A stretch of DNA of 64,000 nucleotides from Pyropia haitanensis (lineage: Eukaryota; Rhodophyta; Bangiophyceae; Bangiales; Bangiaceae): the NCBI GenBank assembly GCA_008729055.1, contig SDUX01000008.1:1860001-1924000 (forward strand). The letters are read 5' to 3'. Below the pieces are notes generated by a model that saw nothing but the letters and a program-made list of their open reading frames with translations, was not told the origin of the DNA and did not search any database. The stretch's first letter is position 1. Each line of letters begins with the position of its first letter. Position numbers and translations under genes: made by a program. Shown in pieces: positions 33,702 through 46,158 of this stretch.

Positions 33702-36234
33702 CCATCGGCAGAGCCGTGGCACTCGCACGCCGCGTCGCTGCAGCGGCTATCCCCATACGCCCAGCCGGTGTCGCCCGAGTGCGACGAGCTGCCGTCCCCC
33801 CCCGCCGACAGGCCACTCACGACGCTCGACGACGACCCGTGGCGGGCGGCAATCCACTCGCCGCGCGCGTCCGACGGCCGCCCCGCGGCGGCGTGCGTGC
33901 GCACCTCCGCCCCCTCCACCGCGTACGTGCCATCGTCCTGCAGGCCCACCGCGCGCGCGCGGTCCGACGAGCACCACGACGCGTCGATCGGGGTGACGCC
34001 CACCTTGGCCGCGTCCGACAGCATCAGCACGAGGCGGCAGTAGAGGGGCGACCGGTACGGAAACATGCCCGGCGGCGCCGCCGCCAGCGCCGCCGCCACC
34101 GAGTGGAGCGACGCGACCATCCCGCGCCGCGCGGCGGTGCGGCACGCCGCCGCGATCGACGCGTCGGGCGTGCCCATCCGCGCATTGCCCGCGACCGTCG
34201 CGGCCGTCGCCGCGACGCGCGTAAAGTCTTCCGCGTTCTCCATCGCCATGGCCGCGACGCGGGACCAGACGAGCGCGGCTTCCGCGTCAGCGTGCTCCCG
34301 CGACGCCACCAGCGACGCGTAGCGCCGGCGGAGGGCGGCGAGGTCGCCCGTCGCCTCGGACGTGAGCGACGTCACGTCGCTCGGCGACGGGCCGTCGCGC
34401 GACACGCGGCTGCTGCCGCCGTCGCCGGCGGTACCCATCGCGGACCGGGCGGGCCCAAACAGCAGCGACCGCCGCGACCGGAACCGCCGCGACGACAACG
34501 ACCACACCGACGAGCCGCCACCGCCGCCGCCGCCGTCGGTCGTTGCCACCCCCGACGCCGCGTCCTCGTCGCCCGTCCCGTCATCGTCCGCGGTCGGCGG
34601 TGGCACCTCGCCAATGCGGCCGCTGCCGCCGCTGCCGCCACGCAGGTGCCGCCGCGGCCGGCCGAGCACCCCCCCACCGACGCCGCTGCTGCCGCCGGCA
34701 CCCCCCCCCGCGGCGCCACTCACCGCCGACGCCCAGTCGGGCGACGCGCCGCCGAGCGTGCGGCGGGTGCGGAGGGTGCGGTGCCGCCGCGCGTCGGCCG
34801 CGTGGAGCGCCGACAGCCCCGCGGCGAGCCCCGCCGACGCGGACGCGCCGAGCGCGAGGCGCCCCGGCCGCCCCCCCCCCCCCCACCCGCCTCCCCCCAG
34901 CCCGCCGGCGGCGCCCGCCCCCCCCCCGCCGGCCGTCACCCCATCGTCGGCGGGCGGGGGCATGCACAGCAGCCGCCGCGCGGCGCGCACCGCGGCGGCC
35001 GCCTCGGCCTGCGCCGACAGCAGCGCGTCGACCCCCCCCGCGGGCGCGAGGATGCCCAGCGCGACCACAAACTGCGTCGCCGACGCGGCGGCGAGCAGCA
35101 TGGGCGGCGACGGGTGGTCCTCAAAGCTGCCGTCCGCGCGGCGGGGGCCAAACCGCGCCCGCGCGGCGTGCGTAAACGCGGCGGTCAGCTCGAGGCGGTC
35201 CATCGTCCACGGGGCGATGTGGGTGAGGAGGAAAAACGCGGCGGTGGCGGCGAGGAAGGCGCGCGGCGCGCACCGCGCGGCGGGGAGGATCGTGTCGCTC
35301 GGCACCGCCGCGCCCACCGCGGACCGGTACGCAGGCACCGCCGCCGCCGCAGCCGCCGCCGCCTTGGCCCCGTCGCCGCTTGTGGCGCCGCCGCCAGGGG
35401 AGGTGCGGTAAAAGAGGACGTCAAAGAGGGCGGCGTGCAGCGCGCGCGCGTGGACCGTCACGCCCGCTGCCGCCACCGACGCATAGTCGGCCGCGGCCGG
35501 GCGCGGCCACACGTCGGGCTCGCCAACGCCGTCCGCGTCCGGGTCGGCCTCGGCGCCATCGTCCGCGTCGGCCGCCGCCGACGTGTCGCCCACCGCCCCG
35601 TCCGCGTCGCCGCCGCCGCCGCGTGCCGACGAGCTGGCCGTATCACCGTCGACATTGAGCCGCCGACGGGTGCCACCGCCGCCGCCAGCATTCTCATCCC
35701 CGCCGCCCGCCACGTCGTTCTCGTCTGCCCGGGGCCGTCGCCGCCCGCGCCGCGGGCTGCTCACCACCTCCCCCTCCTCGAGCGACGACGCCCACGACGA
35801 CGATGGCGACGGGGAGCCCAGCCCCCCTTCCGACGCCGAGTCGGGCAGCGGCGCGTCCGACACGGACGACGACCCGCCGCGGCGCCCCCCCCGCCCCCCC
35901 CCCGCCGCCGCCGCGGCGCGCCACCCGCCGCGGGCGGCGGCCGCGCGCTCAGCAGCACCCGCAAGAGGGCGTGGAGGACGGCGCGCCGGTGGGACGGCTC
36001 GCGCGTCGTCGCGCTGCCGAGCATCGCCAGGTAGACGGTGTAGGTGGTGGCGAGCGCGCGTGCGCACGAGCGCATCCGCCGCTCGCGCGCGGCGGCGGCG
36101 GCGGCGGCCGTCGCGGGGTCCCGCGCCGCGGCCACCGCCGACAGCGTCGTCGACAGGCGGGTGGTCAGCGACAGGCGCGACGGCACCACCGCCGTCGCCG
36201 CCGCCGCCGCCGTCGTCATCGCCGTTTGTGCCGC

Positions 36235-36300
<66 letters not shown>

Positions 36301-37313
36301 GCCGCCGCCACCGCCGCGGCCGCCGCCGCCACCCGTTGCGTCGGCCGGCATGGCCGCCGCCAGCGCCGCGCGGCGGGCGCCCACCACCGCCGCCGCCGCG
36401 GCGGTCGCCGCGCGGTGCGCCGCCGCCAGGCGCGACAGCATCTGCCGCAGCGCCGTTGGCGACTGCTCGTGGCGGTAGTCGAGCGCCGCGTCGGCAACGG
36501 CGGGCCAGCCCGTCGACGCCGCCACCGACGGCACCCGCACGGTCACCTCGAGCGCCGACGCGGCGACGGTCGCGATGCGGAGGTCCGCGTCAAAGAGGCG
36601 GCGCAGCAGCGCCGGCACCGCCCGCCGGCAGAGCGGCACGCCCAGCCGCCGGCCGCCGCGGCCCGCAGCGGGGGGTAGTACCCCGCCGCCGCCCGCGTCG
36701 GCGGCGGCGGCGGCCGCGTCGGCATCCGCGGCGGCCCAGGCGGTCGCGACGCCCGCCACCCCCGCCAGCGCGTCCATGCCACTCAGCACCGCCTCGACGC
36801 CGTCGGCGCCCGCGGCGGCGTCGTCCAGCTCCACGACCGCGGCGAGCAGCCGCACCAGCGACGGGAGCTCCGCCTCGAGCGCCGACGCTGTCGCGGCGGC
36901 GGCCACCCCAGGGGCGGGCGAGCGCGGCCGCTCGCGGCCGCCCCCCCCTCCGCGCCCGCCTTGCGGCCCGCCGCCGCGTCGGCCAGTGCCGACCGGCCCG
37001 CCGCGGCGCGGAGCCGCGAGCGGCGGCCGCCCAGCCCCGCCGACGAGCGCAGGTGCCCCGACGAGCGGAGGTGCCCCGACGAGCGGGGACCCCCCGCGAC
37101 GCACCCAATGCCGCCGCCGTCCGCCTCGGCCGCGGCCGCCGCGGCGGCCGGCGGCGGCGCGTCCACGCCCGCCGCGAGCGTGGCCTTGCAAAAGGCCGAC
37201 ACCGCGTCGGCGGCGGCGCGCGCCTCGGCCGCCACGGGCGACCGCAGGCGGCGGGTGGTGAGGCGGAGGGCGGCGAGGGTGGGCGGCCGCAGCAGCGGCA
37301 CGCCGCCCGAGCC

Positions 37314-37344
<31 letters not shown>

Positions 37345-37511
37345 CCACCGCCACCGCCGCCGTCACCACCGCCGGCGGCGGCCGAGACGGGCGGCGGCGA
37401 GCGGAAGCTGTCGCCCGCCCCCGGGAGCGGCCCATACTCCCCGTCCATGGACGTGTCGGATGCGGGCGCGGGCGGGTCCGCCCCGCCGCCCGTCGACTGG
37501 CGGTTGCCCAT
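29546..37511 (-). CDS. Very large unrecognised protein (about 2,655 residues)
   Basis: One gene is inferred from three consecutive minus-strand frames that replace each other exactly at homopolymers: ATG 37511 to a C8 run (36941-36948), then to C8/C10 runs (35885-35903), then to the stop at 29546. Each change needs one extra base. The N-terminus MGNRQS fits the N-myristoylation pattern (Gly2, Ser6). The first 700 residues look helical and solenoid-like (for example RAVPALLRRLFDADLRIATV and AVLHALLRVLLSARP). An acidic/Ser patch follows (SSWASSLEEGEVV), then FLAATAAFFLLTHIAPWTMD. A conserved-looking middle part near 32,500-33,200 contains LCEGVAYHVKRLVAAG and DLHADWAAWVHAYMRSAEGG. Between these lie Gly/Ser, Ala-Gly and RAAD repeats. 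Near the C-terminus is a probable coiled coil (30,050-30,190). No catalytic motif was recognised; a membrane-associated scaffold is a guess. Confidence 0.6.
30960..31020. repeat. 12-bp tandem repeat coding RAAD units
   Basis: The unit GCGGTCGGCGGC is repeated about four times; in the minus-strand giant protein it reads as successive Arg-Ala-Ala-Asp. Confidence 0.75.
33648..33702. repeat. GCGCCC hexamer repeat coding Ala-Gly
   Basis: About eight copies of GCGCCC-type hexamers encode an alternating Ala-Gly run in the giant minus-strand protein. Confidence 0.8.
36228..36320. repeat. GCC trinucleotide repeat coding poly-Gly
   Basis: A near-pure GCC/CCG array of about 90 bases lies in the second frame of the giant gene, where it encodes a long glycine run. 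It is a likely site of length variation. Confidence 0.85.
37032..37090. repeat. Imperfect 18-bp repeat, three copies
   Basis: The unit GGTGCCCCGACGAGCG(G/C)A repeats three times; on the minus strand it encodes SSGHLR-type units near the start of the giant protein. Confidence 0.8.
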
Positions 37512-37869
37512 GGCGAAAATACAATAGGGGTAGGGAGGGAACCAGGCGGCAGCGGCAATGGCAGGGGGTGGCACAGACAGGGACGGAGGGTGCCACGCGT
37601 ACGGGCCAACGCCACGGCGACGCCGTCACCAATCCGGCAGCACGCCCCGAGGCGCTGCCGGGGGACCTTGACCCGCCGACACGGGGACCGCCCGACAAAG
37701 CCGCGGCCGCCGCACCCACCACCACCTGCACGCCGCCGCCGCCCGTCCGCCACCAACCGCCGCCGCCCCGTCCCGTCACCCAACAACCAAACGGACAACA
37801 CAACCACCAAAACACAAACGGCGCCACCACCCGTGAGTCCACCGCCCAACGTCCGCAGAGTACCACCCG

Positions 37870-37900
<31 letters not shown>

Positions 37901-40900
37901 CGCGACGCCCACACACCCCCCTCCCCCAGCCACCGATCCGCCCTTGCCGCCGCCCGACGGCGCGCAACACCGGGGGGGGGAAAAAAAAAAGGGGGAACGG
38001 CGCAAGCCCAGCGCGCGTCCACCGGCCGGCGTACGACGGCGGCGGCGGCGGCGGCGGCAGCCACACCGCCACGCACAGATGCCAAAAAACAGAGAGCGCC
38101 GGCGGGGGCGGGGGGGGGGGAGGGGGGAGGGGGGAGGGGGGGAGGAAAGAAGGAAGGGGGGTAAGGGCGCAACGGGGTAGGGAGCGGCCCCGCAGCTACG
38201 GCAGGTGGGTGTTGGGGGTGTGGGCGCTCGTGCGCGAGACGCCACGGATGTTGTTGCGCGAGTGTGGGCGAGCGCGGGGGGGGGGACGCCGCCGCCGCGA
38301 GCCGCGGCCGGCAGCCGACGAGCCCCGCCGCCGGGAAGGGGCGTTTATGTAGCCCCGACCCGCGCCGCCGCCGCCGCCGCCGCGCCGCGCGCGCGCCCGT
38401 CGGGCGCCCCTGCCGGCGTCCCCCCCCCCCCGGCGGCGGCCGCCGCGCTCGGGGGGTCGGCCGGCCAGCCCCGCGCTCCCGCCGGCGGCCCGCCACGGCG
38501 GCTGTCTAGCGCGCCCGTCGGCAGGCGCGGCGGCGGCGGCGGTTCCCGCCTCGCCCCGCCGGCAGCGTCCCCCCCCCCACCCCCCCCCCCCCCCGCCCGG
38601 CCAGCACGTGCGCGCGGCCGCCCAGAGGATCCACCACCGCGAGCTGGCGGCACGAGGCCGGCGCAAGGGGGAACGTGGGGGGGGGGGGGGGGGGGGGAGA
38701 GGGGAGGGGGGAACGCCCCCGGCGGGAAAGCGCGGGCGCCCCGCCGCCGCGGCGGGACGCCACCACCACAGGGGAAAAAAAAAAACAAAAATACAAAAAA
38801 AAAACGGGCACGGGCGGGGGGGGGGGGGGGGGGGGGGAAGGGTCGCGCCTCGGGACGTACCAGTTGGGGGGGGTGTAGACGATGGGCGGCCGCCGGCGTC
38901 GTGGACACGCCCGCCGCCGCCGCCGCCGCCGCCGCTAGCTACCGCTGCCACCGCTGCCGCCGCCGCCGCCGCTTGCCGCCGCCGCTGCCGCCGCCGCCGC
39001 CGCCGGCGTGGCCAGGCCAATGGGGGGTCCACCCGGTAGGGGGGGCAGGGGGGGAACCCGAGGGACGCGTCTGGGGCGGGGGAGGGCGGGGGGGGGGGGG
39101 GAGGGGGGGGAAGGCCGGGGTATGCTCGGCGGCGCGCAGGTGGTCGGCCGCGCCCCAGGCGGCGCGCCGCCCGCCCGCGGCGGCCACCCCCCGCGCGCGC
39201 GCGGCGGCGGCGGCGGCGGCGGCCGCTGCGGCGCGCCGACCGCCGGCGACGGCAGCGGGCGGCGGCGGTGGCACCGCGCTCCGCGGGACGGGCGGCGGTA
39301 GCGAGGGCAGGGGGGGGGGGGGGGGGGGGGGGGTACCGAAGCGCCCACCGCGCCGCGTGCGCGCGCGTGCGAGCGCGCGCACGCACGCGCAAGGGACGCC
39401 CGGTCGGCAGCGCTCGCGAAAGGGGGGGGGGGGGGGAGGGAGGGAGGGCGGGAGGGGGCGGTTAGACACCAGCGGGGGGGGGGAAGAGGGGGGGGGGGGG
39501 AGAACCGCCGCGCCGTGAGGGGGGGGGGGGGGGGGGATAAAGACGGGCGGCGCCCGCCGACCGCGGCGGCGGGGACGCGTCGCGGGGTGGTGGGTGCGCG
39601 CCGCGCCGCGTCAGCGTCGGCGCGGCGGCGGCGGCGGCCGGCGGCGGCCGCGCGGGTGCCGCCCGGTGGCCCGCGCCGCCGGGCTGCCGCCGCGCGCGGT
39701 CGGGGGGGGGAAGGCGGCGGGGGCCGCGGCGGCCACGCACCGTGGCGGGGGGGGGGAGGGGGGGGGGGGGTGGCCGGCCGGCCGGTCGGGCGGGGGAGGT
39801 TGGGAAGGGGGGGGGGGGGGCGGCGGAGGTTGGGAAGGGGAGGAGGGGGTGGGGGGAGGGAGGGCGGGGGTGGTGGGGCGGGGGGGGGGGGGTGCACGCC
39901 GCGCTGGCCGGGACGGGGTGGCGCACGGCCGGGGGGGAATGGCCGCGGATAGACTGGGGGGGGGGGTGGTGGTGGGGCGGCACAGGGGCGGGATGCCCGG
40001 CCGGGTGCGCACGCGGCCGCCCTCGGCAGCCTGGGGGGCTGTGGCGGCGGCCGCGGCGGCCGCGGCGGGTGTGCCACCCGCCGGCGGCGGCCACCGCACA
40101 CGGCGCACACGCGCCCTTTTTTTTTTTTTTTCGCGCCCAGACCGCCATCGTGACGCGGTGCGGTGGCCGCCGCCGCCGCCGCCGCCACCGCCACCACCGC
40201 GCGCGTTCCCCCCCCCGCCCCCCCCCCCCCGCTTCAAAACGATTGGCCCCCGCCCGCACCGCGCGCGCGCGGGGGGCGTGGCCAGACGCAACGGCGACCG
40301 CCTTGCCGGCGGCGGCGGGGGGGGGGGAGGGCGGCCCCCACTGGCAGCGCCCACGCCGCGCGCCGACGCGCCGCCGGCGGGCGAGTGGGTGGGGGGGCAT
40401 TGGGGGCGGCAATGGCGGCGGCGGGTGGCGGCGGCGGCGGTGGTTGGGGTGGGGGGGGGGGGGGGGGGGGTGTTCCTCGGGTTTTTTTTTTTTGGTTTTT
40501 TTTGGTGCGGCCCGCTTGGGGTTTTTCTTGGCGTGGGACGCGGGGCGCGGGGGCGGGGCGCGCACGGCTGTGGTGCAAATGGTGGGAGAGGGGGGGGGGG
40601 GGGGCGTGTCACGGGGCCACCCGTGTGGGGGCGCCGCGGCTCAACGGTTGGTGGGTGGGGTGGGTGTGTGTCTGTCCGAGGCGGCCGGCGGGCGCCCAGC
40701 GGGGCTCCCGCGTGCCGCCTGAGGTGGTTGCCCGCGACCGGGAAGGAAGGCAGCGGCCGGCCGCTGCAGCGGGAAGGGTTGAAGGGGGGCAGGGGGGGAA
40801 CGCGCCAGTGTGCGGGAGGGTGGGTTGGGGGGGGCACGGAGGGGGGGGGCTGGTGCGCTGCGATGGTGGGGGGTTTGGGATTGGGAAGCGGCGCGTTGTG

Positions 40901-42866
40901 GGCGGCGCGGGTAGGGGAGGGCGTTTGGCCAAAGGTGAGCCGGGGAAGGGTTTGCTGTCAGGCACCGTCCAGGGGTGCAGCAGTGGTTGGCGGCCCCCCG
41001 CGGGCGGGGAGGCCGCGAAGAGGGCCGGGTGGCGCCCCGCCTACGCGCCGTCGCCGCGGCGGCCACCCCCCCCCCCCCCTGCGCCCCCGTCCTGTCCACC
41101 CGCGACAGGGAAGCGATGATATTCGTCCACGGGGGAGGGGGGGCGTGTGCGCGCGCCGCCCGTCTGCTCGACGTGTTTGGGCCGAGCGCGTGTGTGCGTC
41201 GGCGCGTGCGGCAGCGCCGCGCGCGGCCGCCGTCGACGGGGCCGTCTGTCGACAGCCTCGCGAGGCGGCCGCGCAGACCCACGCGGCGCGGGTGTGGCGA
41301 TAGGACCGCGTAGGAATAGGCAAGTTGGGGGGCGGGGGGGGGGGGGGGGGGGAGGGGGGGGAGGGAGGGAGGGGGGGGCGGCGGCGCCTGCGGCTCCCCC
41401 GCGCCGCCGGCGCCTTTGTGGCCGACGCGGCGCGCGCGGCTGCAAGGGCGGGGTGCGCCGCGAGCAAGGGGGCGGTGGGGCGCGCAGGGGGGGTGGCGGG
41501 ACCGTCCCACAGCTGGGCGCCCGGGACGGGGACGCGGGCTGGAGCCCGCGGCGGGCCCGTCCTGCTCGACGCGGTTCAAAAAAAAAAATCGGTCCTGCTG
41601 GGTGTGCTGCCCGCCGGCCGTCGGCGCGCCGCCGCGGATGGGTTGGGCGGCCCTGCCGCACGCGTGGGTCTCCCCCTCTGGGTGGACTCGTCTGGGCTGC
41701 TGCGGGATGGACCGATCCCACCAGCGGCAGCCGTCGCTCGATGGGGCGTGTGCCTGGACGGGGGTGTCCAACCTGCCGGTGCCAGACCAGAGGGGCGCTC
41801 CCGACGCGACCGCAACGGCTGGCACGGGCGGGGCGATCCCCACGAGCGCCCGCAACACGGGGGCCGTTTGGGGGGGTGCGTGGCGGGACCAGACGCGAGT
41901 CGACCCGGCGGGTTGCGGTCGGGCGGCCCCCCCCCTGTGTTGGCGCGCCGTCGGCACCGCCAGCGCTCGTCCGCCAAGGACCTTGGGTCCACGTTTGGCA
42001 GACGGCGGAGGAGGGGGCGGCCAGTCGGGTGCAGCTGGCATGATGCAATGGGATAGACAGCAGCGACGGGTGCTTGGCAGCGCCGACACCCTGTGTGCAG
42101 AGGGGGCCAGCCGCCGCCCCTCGACGCGGCCGCCGCCACCACCTCTGGTCTGCCACTGGACGCAACACCCCGCCGTTGACGGGGGGGCCGCCCGCGCGGG
42201 TGCCGCGGCCGCGTAGGCCGACGCTCCGCGCTGGCGGGGGGTGCAGGGACGGCTGACCACGATTTGAAATGGTGGGGTACGACGACGAGCGCAGGGAAGG
42301 GGACGGGAGCTCCGCTGCGGGGGGGGCAGAGGCGATGACGAACCGGGGGACTGGCAGCATTGGACCACTTGGGGCTTGTCGCCGTCCTCTGCCAGGACAG
42401 CATGATCCGCATTGAGGGTCTGGCGCCGCCCGCGCGCGCTGGCAGCTCGACCTGGGCGGATCCCCCTATCAACCAATGGTTTCTCAACGCGCATTCAGGA
42501 AGGAGCGACGCCCGCGCTTGGGAGCCTCACCGCCAACACCCAAAGTTTGAACCGATCCATGCGTTGACGCAATGGTGGAAAGAAGACAACTGCTTCGATC
42601 GATTGGATCGATGATAAGGGGACACTCTGTCCAAAGTACTCACAAATTCATTCTATTTTCTGCTTGTACTCAAATTTCTTCGCTCGACGGCGCCGGCAAC
42701 CGGCCGGACGCGGATGGGGTCTGGCGCAGAGGGGCGATCGCGTGCGACTTCGGCGACGTCGGGCACACAGCGCGGGCTGCAGACGCATCGTCGTCCCCCC
42801 CCCTCCCGCCGCCCTCCTCCGCTGTACCCTAGCCCCCTGGGCGACGTCCCTGGTTGCCTCTTCATC
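37512..42866. other. Long low-complexity intergenic region, 5.4 kb
   Basis: The stretch 37,512-42,250 is packed with G runs (up to about 22 bases), GCC/CGG arrays and A/T runs (40,115; 40,480). All ORFs are Gly/Arg/Pro noise. From 42,260 to 42,700 the composition becomes balanced, which is the likely promoter and leader of uL13. No RNA gene or mobile element was recognised. Confidence 0.5.
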
Positions 42867-43463
42867 ATGTTTGAGTCCACCATTACCGTCGATGCCCGTG
42901 GCCACCTGCTGGGCCGTCTGGCCTCGACGGTGGCCAAGGAGCTGCTCAACGGGCAGCACTTGGCAGTGGTGCGGTGCGAGGAGCTGAACATCTCTGGGAA
43001 GCACATCCGGAACAAGAACAAGTACCTGGCCTTCCTGCGGAAGCGGATGGCGACCAACCCGAAGAAGGGCCCCATCCACTATCGCTCGCCGGCGCGGATC
43101 TTTTGGCGTACGGTCCGGGGCATGCTGCCGCACAAGACGGCGCGGGGCGCGGCGGCGCTGGCGCGGCTGCGGTCGTTTGAGGGGATGCCACCGCCGTACG
43201 ATAAGACAAAGAAGATGGTGGTGCCGTGTGCGCTGCGGGTGGTGCGGCTGCGGCCGGACCGCAAGTACACCCGCCTCGGCCGCATCTCGTCGGAGCTGGG
43301 CTGGAAGTACGCGGATGTGATTGAGCGGCTGGAGGCGAAGCGTAAGGTGTTTAGCGCGGCGCACTACGAGCGGGTAAAGGCGGCGGCGAAGCTCCGCCGC
43401 AAGGCGATCGAGGCGGCGGACTTGAGCTCGGTGGCGGAAACACTGGAGGCGTCTGGGTATTAG
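42867..43463 (+). CDS. RPL13A: 60S ribosomal protein L13a (uL13)
   Basis: An intronless CDS of 198 residues, the usual length for eukaryotic uL13. The protein is a component of the large cytosolic ribosomal subunit. Family landmarks are [20 protein letters not shown] at the start, [72 protein letters not shown] and the C-terminal [17 protein letters not shown]. The start ATG 42867 follows directly on a TTCATC context and gives the standard N-terminus. The gene stands alone, with low-complexity DNA on the left and an unassigned 2.7-kb stretch on the right. Codon use is strongly GC-ending, as expected of a highly expressed gene here. Confidence 0.96.
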   Translation: MFESTITVDARGHLLGRLASTVAKELLNGQHLAVVRCEELNISGKHIRNKNKYLAFLRKRMATNPKKGPIHYRSPARIFWRTVRGMLPHKTARGAAALARLRSFEGMPPPYDKTKKMVVPCALRVVRLRPDRKYTRLGRISSELGWKYADVIERLEAKRKVFSAAHYERVKAAAKLRRKAIEAADLSSVAETLEASGY

Positions 43464-46158
43464 AAGCGGCGGCGGCGCGGCGGCCGTTGAAGTGTGTGCG
43501 ACGGGCGTGCGGTGGCGTGCGTGTGCGCTTGTGGGTGCAAGCACGAGCGAGCACGAGTCAGTTTGGTTGGGTGTTGTTGCCGTGGTGGTCTTTGTTCAAT
43601 GCACCTTGCCCGGCCTGTTCTCGATCCTTCTCCCATTCCCTGGCTGGCGGCGCGGGTCGGGCGCTGCCGAGTCGAACGGCCTTTTTCAGCAGCACATGGC
43701 CCTCTTTTTCCCGTCCGCCCTCTGTATTTTCTCCATGTGTTTGCAGATACAAGCAAGGGGACGGCGGGGACGTCTAGCTTCTTGTTGTGTGCGCCTCGGC
43801 CGCAGCGTCGACGCAGGGGGGTCGTGCAGCTTGGCACACATGGTGAGTCATGGGAGGGCCGACTGGGATGTCGACGCGGTGGGCACCTCTCTGAGGACCG
43901 CTGTGGCAGCGGGCGTCAGCCGTGTCCCGCGCCTGACGTGTCGAGCGGGTGGTTGTTATTGCCTGCCGTGGCCGCGGGCCCTCGTCCCCCTGCGCGGCCA
44001 CCAAGTCGGGGGGGGGGGGAGCGGCGTGCCCGTTTTCCGCATCGCTTTCGCGTGTCACCCCAGTCTCGCCGCGCCAGACCCCCACAGGAGGAAACCCCCT
44101 CGGTTTTCCCGGCTGCGTGCGTGTGGCGGCCCCCCGGCCGTTCCACCATCCCGGCGGCGCCATCGTCGGGCGTTGACCCCCTCCCCCGCAACTCCCCCCA
44201 CTGGCCCGGCCACCCCCCAGCACATTAGTGGGCAAGCCATCCCTCCCTCCAGCTCCCCTTTTCTGCACCTTCATACCCCCCCCTACGTCCCCCCCCCCTC
44301 ACTCCCGCGATCGTCGCGTCGACCCACTCCTGCCGCTCCCCGCCGGCGGCAGCGGAGGCTGTGCCGCGGCGCCGCGGGTAGGGGCTGCCACTGCCACTCA
44401 ATTCCCACCCACAAGCGGGTGCGGTGTTCCTGCACCTCCTCGTCCCCTGGGGCGGCTCGACCGTCCCCTTCCGCGACGGCCACCTCCCGATCTCCCCACA
44501 GCCATCAGCCGCGACGAACCACTCGCCCGTGACCACCCCCGCGTGCGCGTAAGCGCGGTAACAACCACACCCGCATTAGTGCAGCAGTTTTGCTGCGGAC
44601 AAAGAGTCGGGGGGGTGTGAAGGGAGGGGGGGGGACGTGCATCGCACCGCGACCGACAATGCTGTGGCGAGTCGCCTTTTCAGCAGCGTCTCCCCCCTCC
44701 CCCTCCTTCTTATCTGTTTTCCTCTTTCGTCCCGACTCTACTCGCGCCTCGCCCCCACACTCCATCCTCACGTCGGACCTGTCCGACGACGGCCAGGGCA
44801 CCCTCGCCGTTGCCCGCCCACCATCCCGTGCCAGCCGTAGCAGCAGTGCCGCGACCGCCCGGCCGCCGATGAAGACTCGGCGGGGGGGGGGGAATGACGC
44901 GCCGCTGATGTCCCGTCTGTTACTCTGTGGAGGGGGTGGCAGAAACAGCGGCAACCCCGAGGCGGTCGCTACGCTCAGCAGCCGGTCCGCGGCAGTCGGG
45001 GTGGACGAAAGAGGTGAAGCGGTGGTGCAGCCGACGGCCGCGTCACAGTCCGACGGGGGACATGGGCCTACGGTCCCCTGCTGCGTTCGTGACGTTGTGT
45101 AGAGGTCTGAACATCGAAAAGGATGCTTATCCCTACATTTTGTTGATCTTTCGTTCACGTCCCAGTGGCCAGCTTGTGAGCCTTAACATTGTCCATCGTC
45201 AAATACTCAATGGAATTCTACAGAAACTCTTTGTGATTTATGTCCGTTTGCGCGCCCGTCCGACACCGACCGATCACTCGGGAGGGGAGGACGGTGCGCA
45301 ACGAAATTGGCCTGGCATCTTCCCGGCCGGTGGCTCGGTCAGCCGACGTGGACTCCCCGCCCATCGGGCCCCGCCCCCGACCGCCGCCAGCGTGCCCGCG
45401 CAGGTGGGTGTTTCCAGCGGCTGCCACCCGCCCCCTCACGCGGTGCGTGTGGGCCAGCCCGTCACCCTGGACTGCTGCGTGCCGTCCGCCGCCAACCCCC
45501 CCCCACTGCCGCCTCGTGCTGCTCTTCCGACACCCCCCCCCCCCGCAGCGACCCCGATTTCACACCCCCCGGCCGGTCGTTTGGCGGCGCGCGGCACCCA
45601 CGCTGGCCGCCGTGACGCACGCTGCCGCGGCTGCCGCCGCCCGCCCGCGGGTGCCGACCCGCCTACCGCGCCGCGTGCCGTCGACGCGCCGCCCCGCGCG
45701 ACGCCGCGCAGCCTGTGGTCATTGCGGCCTTGAGGTGGGGGGGTGGGGGGGAGGGGGGGGGGGCGAGGTGGGGGCGGCCGCCGCCCAGCGCCGCACCCGT
45801 GGCACGTGGCGCCGCGGGCGGCCGCCGCCCAGCGCCGCACCGGTGGCGCGTGGCGCCGCGGGCGGCCGCGCGCGGCCGCGCGCCGCCGCGCGCCGCCGCC
45901 GTCGCGGCGGGTGCTGCGGTGGGGGCTACGCGGCCGGCGGGCGTGGCGGCCGACGCGGGCGTGGCGGCGCTGGCGGCGGCGGCGCCCCCGTCGGGCGGGC
46001 TCCGTGTCCGAGGGGGGTGCCACGGCGGTGGCCGCCGCGTGCACCGACGCGGCGGTGGCCGCCGCGTGCATCGACGCGGGCGGCGTTGCCGCTGGCTTTG
46101 TTCCACTCGTCCGCGCTGGGGCAGGTAGGGGGAGGTGGGGGGGGGGGTTGGGGGGGCC
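43464..46158. other. Intergenic between uL13 and the SUMO ligase gene
   Basis: The first 350 bp is the T/G-rich uL13 3' flank. The rest is of mixed composition with a small AT-rich island at 45,105-45,245, followed by GC-rich DNA with a tandem repeat just before the SUMO ligase gene. No ORF shows motifs or a consistent codon bias. Confidence 0.5.
45774..45861. repeat. Two tandem copies of a 44-bp unit
   Basis: A GC-rich unit beginning GCGGCCGCCGCCCAGCGCC occurs at 45,774-45,817 and 45,818-45,861 with two mismatches, about 300 bp upstream of the SUMO ligase start. Confidence 0.85.

Noticed and set aside
32321..36034. Plus-strand ORF of over 1,200 residues opposite the giant gene
   Set aside because: Arg/His/Val-rich shadow of the minus-strand gene; the minus frame has the coherent domains and repeats.
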